From Sphingomonas sp. CROZ-RG-20F-R02-07 (lineage in GTDB: Bacteria > Pseudomonadota > Alphaproteobacteria > Sphingomonadales > Sphingomonadaceae): a stretch of DNA of 64,000 nucleotides. A program made the position numbers and the translations under genes. The notes under the pieces were generated by a model. It was not told where the DNA came from and did not search any database. It saw only the letters and a program-made list of their open reading frames with translations. The stretch covers positions 62,001 to 126,000 of the forward strand of contig NZ_JAKNQJ010000009.1 in assembly GCF_022662335.1 (NCBI RefSeq). Direction: 5' to 3'. Shown here piece by piece: positions 57,972 through 64,000 of the stretch (the stretch's first letter is position 1; the number at the start of each line of letters is the position of its first letter).

Positions 57972-59804
57972 ATGCATACCAGCCGACGTGAATTGATGGC
58001 GGGCGCCGCGGGCGCCGGATTGATCGGCACGCTGCCGCGCATCGCATCCGCCGCGAGCGGCGACGAGGCGGCCCATGCGCTCCTCGCCGGCATCGCCGAG
58101 GAACTGCTCACCGATTATCCCGAGACCGCGCTGGGGCTGGGCATCGATCATGGCAAACGGATCGCGCTGCAGTCGCGGTTCGCCGATCGCACCCGCGTGG
58201 CGGACGATCGGCGCAAGGCACGGGCCGGTGCGCGGCTGGGGCAATTGCGCGCGGTCGACCGCGCTGCGCTCTCCGCCGACGTCGCCCTCGATCTGGACAC
58301 CACCGAGGCGGCCTATGCGCTGGCCGTCGAGGGTGCGCGGACGATGCCGGTGGGCGACGTGGCCGTCCTCAACGCCAACCAGAGTTTCCGCAACACGCCC
58401 TATCTCGTCTCCCAACTGGGTGGCGCCTATTCCGACCTGCCCGATCTGCTGGAGAACAAGCACGACGTCGCCGATCGCAGCGACGCCGATGCCTATCTCG
58501 CCCGGCTCGAAGCCTATGCCGCTGCCGCCGATGGCGAGACGGCGCGAATCATCGCCGACGGTGCGCGCGGCGCGATCCTGCCGACGTTCCTGATCGACAT
58601 CACGTCGGGGCAGTTGAACGGGATCGTCGGGCAGCCGGTCGCGCAATGGGGCATCGTCCAGAGCTTCGCGCAGAAATGCGCCAAGGCCGGGCTGCCCGCC
58701 ACTTACGCCGCGCGCGCCGCCGCTCTGGCGGACGCGCGGATCACGCCCGCCCTGCGCCGCCAGATCGCGGCCTTCGCCACGCTCCGGCCTCGGGCCACCG
58801 ATACGCCAGGCCTCTGGGCGCGTCCCGGCGGGGACGATTGGTATCGCTGGCTGGTGAAAGCCGGCACCACGACCGATCGCTCGCCGGACGAGCTTCACGC
58901 GCTGGGGCTCGAGCAGAACCGCGCACTGACGGCACAGATCGACACGCTGCTGAAAGCGCAGGGGCTTCGCGACGGCAGCGTGGGCGAGCGCATGACCGCG
59001 CTCAGCAAGCGGCCGGACCTGCTGTTCGCCGACACCGATCCGGGACGTGCCGAGCTGCTGGCCTATCTGAACGGCCGGATCGCCGATATCCGCACCCGCC
59101 TGCCCCGCGCCTTCGGCACGCTGGTGCCCGGGCGCCTCATCATCAAGCGCGTGCCGCCCGCGATCCAGAACGGCGCGCCCAACGGCTATGCCGGGCCGGG
59201 ATCGATGGACGGGTCGCAACCCGGCATCTATTACATCAACCTGAAAAGCACCGCGATCTGGCCGCGTTATGCGCTGCCGACTCTCTGCTATCACGAGGGG
59301 CTGCCCGGCCACATTTGGCAGGGGGAATATAGCTATCGCCTGCCGCTGATCCGCTCATTGCTGGCGTTCAACGCCTATTCGGAGGGCTGGGCGCTTTACG
59401 CAGAGCAACTCGGCGACGAGCTCGGCGCCTATGACGGCGATCCGCTCGGGCGGATCGGCTATCTCCAGTCGATGAACTTCCGCGCGTGCCGGCTGGTGGT
59501 CGATACCGGTATCCATGCCAAGCGCTGGACCTTCGATCAGGCGCTGCGCTGGTTCCAGGCGAACACCGGCATGCCGGTCGGCCAGCTCACCGCCGAGCTG
59601 CAGCGTTATTGCGCGATGCCGGGCCAGGCGTGCGGCTACAAGATGGGGCATAACGAGATCAACCGCCTGCGCACCAAGGCGCAGGGGGCACTCGGGGCTC
59701 GCTACGATCTCAAGGCGTTCGACGATGTGGTGGTGCAGACCGGGAACGTGCCGCTCACGCTGCTGGAGCGCGTGGTCGATCGCTATATCGCCCGGACCGC
59801 CTGA
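57972..59804 (+). CDS. Exported DUF885-family hydrolase, probable metallopeptidase
   Basis: A 610-residue protein with a Tat-like signal (RRELMAGAAGAGLIGTLPRI, residues 5-24). The DUF885 domain fills the rest. The HE-containing segment CYHEGLPGHIWQ near 440 is the likely zinc site, followed by the YSEGWALYAEQLGDELG signature near 475. Such proteins are thought to be peptidases or hydrolases acting outside the cytoplasm. The substrate is unknown. Confidence 0.88.
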   Translation: MHTSRRELMAGAAGAGLIGTLPRIASAASGDEAAHALLAGIAEELLTDYPETALGLGIDHGKRIALQSRFADRTRVADDRRKARAGARLGQLRAVDRAALSADVALDLDTTEAAYALAVEGARTMPVGDVAVLNANQSFRNTPYLVSQLGGAYSDLPDLLENKHDVADRSDADAYLARLEAYAAAADGETARIIADGARGAILPTFLIDITSGQLNGIVGQPVAQWGIVQSFAQKCAKAGLPATYAARAAALADARITPALRRQIAAFATLRPRATDTPGLWARPGGDDWYRWLVKAGTTTDRSPDELHALGLEQNRALTAQIDTLLKAQGLRDGSVGERMTALSKRPDLLFADTDPGRAELLAYLNGRIADIRTRLPRAFGTLVPGRLIIKRVPPAIQNGAPNGYAGPGSMDGSQPGIYYINLKSTAIWPRYALPTLCYHEGLPGHIWQGEYSYRLPLIRSLLAFNAYSEGWALYAEQLGDELGAYDGDPLGRIGYLQSMNFRACRLVVDTGIHAKRWTFDQALRWFQANTGMPVGQLTAELQRYCAMPGQACGYKMGHNEINRLRTKAQGALGARYDLKAFDDVVVQTGNVPLTLLERVVDRYIARTA

Positions 59805-59865
59805 CCCCGGACCGAAGCGCCGCACCGCGCGTTGAGCGCGCAAGCGCCACGCAGGGACGGATATC

Positions 59866-60999
59866 ATGAGCATCGCATCGGCCTTCGGTTTCGGCAAAAA
59901 GATCCGCTACGCCGTGGTGGGCGCCGGCGACATCGCGCAACGGGCGATGATGCCCGGCATCGATGCCACCGGTAATTCCGAACTGGTCGCGATCGTCACG
60001 GACGATCCCGAAAAGGCGCAGGTGCTCGGCAAACGCTACGGCGTCGACAAGACCTATGGCTATGACGCGTTCGACGCGATGCTGGCTTCGGGCGATGTCG
60101 ATGCGATCTATATCGCGACGCCCAATTTCCGGCATGCCGAATTCGCCATCCCCGCGCTGGCGGCGGGCATCCATGTGCTGTGCGAAAAGCCGCTCGAAAT
60201 CTCCGTGGCGCGCGCCGAAGCGATCCGCGACGCGCAGCGTGCGTCGTCGGCCAAGCTGATGGTGGCGTATCGGCTGCATTTCGAGCCGAGCACGCTCGAT
60301 GCGATCGCGCGGATCCGCAGCGGCGAGCTGGGGGACCTGGTGATGTTCACCTCCTGCTTCGGCCAGATGCTCGATCCCGCCAACCACCGCGCCAGGCATG
60401 GCGTGGAGGCAGGACCGATCTTCGACATGGCGCCCTATCCGATCAACGCGATCCGCTATCTGTTCGGCGAGGAGCCGGTCGCGGTCGTTTCCGCCGTCGG
60501 ATCGCGCCATGCGGAAGCGGGTTTCGGCGATTTCGACGATACCGTGGCGGTCACGCTCCGGATGCCGGGCGATCGGCTCGCGCAGTTCACCGTCTCCTAT
60601 TTCACCAACGGGATCGACAGCCTGATCGTGGCCGGCACCAAGGGCAGCATCCACATGATGCCCGCCTATGGCTTCAATGCGCCGCGCGAGCGCACGCTGC
60701 TGATCGGCGAAAAACAGCATCGCGAAACGTTCAAGCCGACCGACCAGTTCGGCGGCGAGATGCGCTACTTCTCCGATTGCATCCTGAACGGCACCGATCC
60801 CGAGCCCGATGCGGAGGAGGGCCTGGCCGATCTGCGCGTGATCGAGGGGATCGTTCGGGCGCTCGAAACCGGCGAGCCTCAGCCGCTTGCGCCGTTTGCA
60901 CGCCATCGCCGGATCGACACCGATGCGCAGGAGGAAAGACTGCGCAACACGCACGCCCCCGACGACGTCAACGCCGCCCCGCCGACCATCGACGGGTAG
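59866..60999 (+). CDS. Gfo/Idh/MocA-family oxidoreductase
   Basis: A 377-residue NAD(P)-dependent oxidoreductase. The dinucleotide motif VVGAGDIAQ is near residues 17-25 and the family's catalytic-region motif HVLCEKPLEI near 104-113. The N-terminal Rossmann domain is followed by a substrate-binding sheet domain. It resembles glucose-fructose oxidoreductase-like enzymes, but sugar specificity cannot be read. It ends next to the convergent carboxypeptidase gene. Confidence 0.87.
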   Translation: MSIASAFGFGKKIRYAVVGAGDIAQRAMMPGIDATGNSELVAIVTDDPEKAQVLGKRYGVDKTYGYDAFDAMLASGDVDAIYIATPNFRHAEFAIPALAAGIHVLCEKPLEISVARAEAIRDAQRASSAKLMVAYRLHFEPSTLDAIARIRSGELGDLVMFTSCFGQMLDPANHRARHGVEAGPIFDMAPYPINAIRYLFGEEPVAVVSAVGSRHAEAGFGDFDDTVAVTLRMPGDRLAQFTVSYFTNGIDSLIVAGTKGSIHMMPAYGFNAPRERTLLIGEKQHRETFKPTDQFGGEMRYFSDCILNGTDPEPDAEEGLADLRVIEGIVRALETGEPQPLAPFARHRRIDTDAQEERLRNTHAPDDVNAAPPTIDG

Positions 61000-61001
61000 C
61001 G

Positions 61002-61826
61002 TCAGGGCTGCGAGAAGCCCACCTCCAGCAGGTTGGACACGCGCAGGTCGCGCGCCGCGATGCTGCGTTCGCCCATCACCACCGCGATCAGCCGCCGCCC
61101 CCGGCGCGTCGCGGAGGCGGCTAGATTATAGCCGGCATCCACGGTGTAGCCGGTCTTGATCCCGTCGACCCCGGGCACGCGGCCCAGCAGATGGTTGTGG
61201 TTGACCAGCCGGCGATGGCCCCAATCGATCGCGCGCGTGGAAAAATAGCGATAGTCGCGCCGGTGCGTGCGCAGCATCGCGAGCGACAGCGTGGCGATAT
61301 CGGCGGCCGACGTGCGGTTGGCGTCGCTGGTCAGGCCGGTCGCGTTGCCGAAGCGGGTGTGGCGCATACCGAGCTGGCGCGCCCTGGCGGTCATCGCCCG
61401 TGCAAAGGCCGGTTCGCTGCCCGCCAGCCGCTCGGCCAAGGCCACCGCGACGTCGTTGGCGGACTGCACGGCCACCGCCCGGATCGCATCCCTCACCCGG
61501 ATTTCACCGCCTGCGGGCACGCCCAGCTTCGATGGCGCCTGCGCGGCAGCGTGGCGCGACATCGTGATCCTGTCGTCCAGCCGCAACGTGCGCGCATCGA
61601 GCGCGTCGAACACCAGGAACAGCGTCATCATCTTGGCGAGCGATGCGGGCGGCCGGACGAGATCGGCGTTCCGGGAATAGAGCGTTTCCCCGTCATTGGC
61701 GTCGACCACCAGCGCCGACACCGGCGCTGCCGACGCCGCGTCGGCGAACCCTATCGAGGCAAGCGCCGCGATCGCCACCAGCCACCGCGCCACGGTCCAT
61801 CGCCGGCGGACCGAACCGACGGTCAT
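61002..61826 (-). CDS. D-alanyl-D-alanine carboxypeptidase (low-molecular-weight PBP)
   Basis: A 274-residue exported serine peptidase trimming peptidoglycan side chains. After a signal peptide (about 1-33) come all three active-site motifs: SLAK (S62, K65), SAN (S121, N123) and KTG (223-225). It lacks the long C-terminal domain of DacA/DacC and ends soon after the catalytic domain. The start overlaps the stop codon of the upstream small gene (ATGA). Confidence 0.93.
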   Translation of the reverse strand: MTVGSVRRRWTVARWLVAIAALASIGFADAASAAPVSALVVDANDGETLYSRNADLVRPPASLAKMMTLFLVFDALDARTLRLDDRITMSRHAAAQAPSKLGVPAGGEIRVRDAIRAVAVQSANDVAVALAERLAGSEPAFARAMTARARQLGMRHTRFGNATGLTSDANRTSAADIATLSLAMLRTHRRDYRYFSTRAIDWGHRRLVNHNHLLGRVPGVDGIKTGYTVDAGYNLAASATRRGRRLIAVVMGERSIAARDLRVSNLLEVGFSQP

Positions 61827-62152
61827 GCCGTTGCAAACCCCGCAACATGGACCGGCCGAAGCGCACCCCGATCGTCGAGAAACCGGGCCTGTCGCCACCC
61901 GTCCAGCGGATCGTCGAAATCCAGCCGTGCCCCTTCGTCGTCGGTGCGGTGCAGCGTCCCGAAGACGCGGATGCCGTGGCGCACCAGGATCGCGACCGAC
62001 CCGTCCTGGCAACCGCCCCCTCCCGCCACCCGCGCCGAAGTGGCGTCCAGCGCCTCGATCAGCGCCGCGCGCTTGCCCCCGGCGGTGAACAGCGCGGCGG
62101 ACAAGGCCAAGCCATTGAAAACGGACGGTGTGTTCGACGTCTCGATGGTCAC
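61823..62152 (-). CDS. Hypothetical protein, possibly PilZ-like
   Basis: A 109-residue protein I cannot assign firmly. The second half (IRVFGTLHRTDDEGARLDFD, then DPLDGWRQARFLDD) has the short-strand pattern of a beta barrel and loosely recalls PilZ domains, but the paired arginine motif that binds c-di-GMP is not clear. It is translationally coupled to the carboxypeptidase gene and lies 65 bp after the radical SAM gene. Confidence 0.6.
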   Translation of the reverse strand: MTIETSNTPSVFNGLALSAALFTAGGKRAALIEALDATSARVAGGGGCQDGSVAILVRHGIRVFGTLHRTDDEGARLDFDDPLDGWRQARFLDDRGALRPVHVAGFATA

Positions 62153-62217
62153 ATGGCTCTCCGGGCAGGAGCTTCGGGATGCCCGATCGATGGTTAACGA
62201 TTGATGAGCGGACCCGG

Positions 62218-63282
62218 TTACGTCCAGTATAGGATGCGCGCATAGGGCAGCATCCGCGCGATCTCGGAGGTGAAGAAATCCCGAAGCATCCGCATCGTGG
62301 CGGCATCATAGACGTGCTTGACCGAGCCGAACTTCGTGCGCTTCTCGCTGCGCCCGACCTCGCTCATGTCGAGGTTCGAGCCGGGATACCAGCTTTCGAG
62401 CACGCGCTTCGATCCGGGCGTATAGCGATGCGTGATGAGTTCGATCGTCAGGTCGGGCGGCGGGCGGTCGGCGAAGGTGGCGGCGACGTCGGCGATCAGC
62501 GTGGCATAGGCTTGCTGCCATCCGGCCGCGGCGATGATCGGCGCGATGGTGAGGCCGACCGGATAGCCCGCTTCGCTCATGCGTGCGAGTGCGACCAGAC
62601 GCGCGGCGACGGGGCTCGTTCCGCCTTCATGCCGTGCATAGGCGGCCGGGTTGACCGATGCGCGCATCCGCGTACGGCCATGATGCGCCAGCCCGAGAAG
62701 CGGCTCGACCGCATCGAACTTGGTGGTGAAGCGCAGCTGCACGTCCGCCTCCCATCGGCCGAACCACGCGATCAGCGCGGACAGCGAGCCGGTCAGCGGC
62801 TCGATCGCGAGCGGATCGGTGTAGCAGCTCGCCTCGAACGTGGTGCCCTCATGGCTGCGCGCGGACGAATGCGAGGTGACTATGCCCGTGCCCAGATGCG
62901 GGGGCATTTCGGCCAGGATCTCGGGCAGATTGGCATAAACGCGCGTGATCGGCGGCCCCTTCAGCGAACCCGCCAGATAGCAATAGCTGCAATGGGCCGG
63001 GCACCCCTCCGCCAGATCGACGCGCCAGTCGGCCGATGGCGCTATCGGTTGCAGCCGCCGCCGAGATGGAGGAGCGACCACCACCGCCAGCGTCCGCTTG
63101 GCCAGCGCATAGGCCTGTCGATCATCGGCCGAGGATGCGAGGTTTAGCCGGTCCGACGCAAGCCACTCGGTGGCGATGCCCGAAGCCTCGGCACGCTCGC
63201 CGATCGCGCGCCCATGGTCCCATTGCCGGGCCGATCGCGTGACGAGCACGCGTACGGGCCGCCAGGGCCGCGTTGCGACCAC
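62218..63282 (-). CDS. Spore-photoproduct-lyase-like radical SAM protein
   Basis: A 354-residue radical S-adenosylmethionine protein. Cysteines C94, C98 and C101 in GCPAHCSYCYLAGS bind the cluster, with the spacing of spore photoproduct lyase. The SHEGTTFEASCYTDPLAIEP segment near 145 and RFTTKFDAVEPLLG near 185 also match that family. The classical enzyme repairs UV lesions in spores, so the role in a non-sporulating bacterium is open. GTG 63282 has AGGAGG 8 nt upstream. It follows a stress-type gene in the same direction. Confidence 0.88.
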   Translation of the reverse strand: MVATRPWRPVRVLVTRSARQWDHGRAIGERAEASGIATEWLASDRLNLASSADDRQAYALAKRTLAVVVAPPSRRRLQPIAPSADWRVDLAEGCPAHCSYCYLAGSLKGPPITRVYANLPEILAEMPPHLGTGIVTSHSSARSHEGTTFEASCYTDPLAIEPLTGSLSALIAWFGRWEADVQLRFTTKFDAVEPLLGLAHHGRTRMRASVNPAAYARHEGGTSPVAARLVALARMSEAGYPVGLTIAPIIAAAGWQQAYATLIADVAATFADRPPPDLTIELITHRYTPGSKRVLESWYPGSNLDMSEVGRSEKRTKFGSVKHVYDAATMRMLRDFFTSEIARMLPYARILYWT

Positions 63283-63320
63283 GGCCCCGCCCTCCTCGCG
63301 CTCCGTCCGTGCCGTGACGT

Positions 63321-63629
63321 TCAGTTTTCGACGACGCCTGCCGAATTGAATTCGACAAAGGCATCCTTCACTTGCTCGGCCTGCGCATCGTCGTCGAGAT
63401 CGACCACCACCATGACCATTCCGGTCAACGCCGCATCGTCCCGTGACGATGAGTCCTGCGATCCGTCCGGCAGGTCCGAGCCGCTCTTTTCGGTCCCTGC
63501 GCTATTCTCGTCGCCATCGGCTGCGATGGAGATGGCGGCGCGATCGATCCCGTGTTCCTGAACGAGCCGCTCCACCGTCAGCTCGGCCTCGCGTCGGCTA
63601 TCGAATGTGGCAGTCAAGGTGGTGGCCAT
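63321..63629 (-). CDS. YflT/GS17M-type stress protein
   Basis: A 102-residue acidic protein. The start (TLTATFDSRREAELTVERLV) and the end (MVMVVVDLDDDAQAEQVKDA) have the strand-helix pattern of the heat-induced YflT/general stress protein 17M domain. A polar serine-rich linker sits between them. ATG 63629. An EcfG-like motif upstream fits a stress role. It is first of a four-gene run ending with the carboxypeptidase. Confidence 0.7.
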   Translation of the reverse strand: MATTLTATFDSRREAELTVERLVQEHGIDRAAISIAADGDENSAGTEKSGSDLPDGSQDSSSRDDAALTGMVMVVVDLDDDAQAEQVKDAFVEFNSAGVVEN

Positions 63630-63671
63630 CGTCCGTCTCCCGGCAGGCGACGGCCTGCGCATGCGTACCAT

Positions 63672-63695
63672 AACGCTTGGGGAGCCCGGAGTTCC
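63672..63695 (-). promoter_or_regulatory. EcfG-like promoter of the stress operon
   Basis: On the minus strand, GGAAC (63695-63691) and CGTT (63675-63672) are 15 nt apart, one base shorter than the usual range. The position is 43 bp upstream of ATG 63629. The CGTT -10 box is the consensus form. Confidence 0.45.
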
Positions 63696-63895
63696 GGGAA
63701 CGGCGAACCCGCGCCGCGAGCGGCGTGATGCCAACGCACCGCACGCCGCGCGCGAAAATGATCGCGCGATCCGCTTCCGACAAGCCAGCCGGATCGCTCG
63801 CGAAAATTCCCAAATCAATTTGGCTTTCTCGCGCACCTGTGCTTGATGCCGCTCGCACGCGCCGCCCCGACGGTGTGGCACGGAGGATGCGGGAC

Positions 63896-64000
63896 ATGGC
63901 CAAGCGCTGGACGACGGCGATTTCGATTCTGACTTTGGCCTGGGCGATGCCCGCCACGGCCCAGGTCTATGGCCCGGTGAACGCCGATCTGCCCGCGGGC
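63896..64000 (+). CDS. Exported protein, 5' end only
   Basis: The first 35 codons of a gene that runs off the window. The reading MAKRWTTAISILTLAWAMPA and on is a signal peptide with likely cleavage after ATAQ. GGAGG at 63882-63886 lies 9 nt before ATG 63896; an in-frame ATG at 63887 is too close to it. The mature start (VYGPVNADLPAG) is not enough to name a family. The gap 63630-63895 holds promoters for both directions. Confidence 0.7.
   Translation, partial: MAKRWTTAISILTLAWAMPATAQVYGPVNADLPAG

Overview
The window is GC-rich, densely coded bacterial chromosome. Several things point to a sphingomonad alphaproteobacterium, probably Sphingomonas: a co-directional sdhCDA ... sdhB ... zapE-mdh-sucD-sucA run, a MucR-type regulator, promoters of the EcfG general-stress type (GGAAC-N16-GGTT), propionyl-CoA carboxylase and methylmalonyl-CoA mutase genes, and many palindromic repeats of the GTTCGTGCTGAGC type. 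The genus is inferred, not proven. I see no rRNA, tRNA, CRISPR array, prophage or classical insertion sequence.

Layout. 1-13 kb (mostly minus strand) is a TCA-cycle region: sucA (cut by the window edge), sucD, mdh, zapE, a thioesterase, sdhB and sdhADC. A GIY-YIG nuclease gene boxed by a perfect 34-bp inverted repeat sits between sucD and mdh. A block of stress-type genes (ClpP-like peptidase, short-chain dehydrogenase) and a MazEF toxin-antitoxin pair separates sdhB from sdhA. 13-17.5 kb holds two tandem soluble chemoreceptor-like genes with almost identical signalling halves, a short-chain dehydrogenase and prmA. 17.7-25 kb holds phhA, two small envelope genes and a molybdenum hydroxylase operon (paoABC, xdhC-like, mocA-like). 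25-34.5 kb is a propionyl-CoA to succinyl-CoA locus (pccA, bioB, scpA, an enoyl-CoA hydratase, mce, pccB) with a small two-gene module between pccB and mce. 34.5-48 kb holds an MpaB-type oxygenase, an HxlR regulator, the bifunctional Rel enzyme, a membrane-glycan set (GT2, methyltransferase, GtrA, GT-C-like), marC, folD, DUF167, yggT, argB, a queuosine-precursor transporter and a nucleoside transporter. 48-64 kb holds a MerR-TipAS regulator, fasciclin, an MscS channel, a MucR protein, DUF1810, an OFA-type carrier facing fhs, csbD, a DUF885 hydrolase, a Gfo/Idh/MocA oxidoreductase and a stress operon (YflT-like protein, spore-photoproduct-lyase-like protein, small protein, D,D-carboxypeptidase).

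Metabolic logic. Propionyl-CoA carboxylase, epimerase and mutase feed succinyl-CoA into the TCA enzymes of the first region, and BioB makes the biotin that PccA carries. FolD and Fhs are the two ends of the folate one-carbon pathway, with a candidate oxalate/formate-type carrier beside Fhs. Several genes look wired to the general stress response by promoter sequence.

The most unusual element is the GIY-YIG gene at 3942-4238. It is enclosed by inverted copies of a palindromic repeat, and the same repeat recurs as a gene-less pair at 27182-27280. This looks like a small mobile or REP-type element whose nuclease is GIY-YIG rather than a tyrosine transposase. A second repeat family (seven paired copies) has entered an open reading frame, that of methylmalonyl-CoA mutase, without breaking it.
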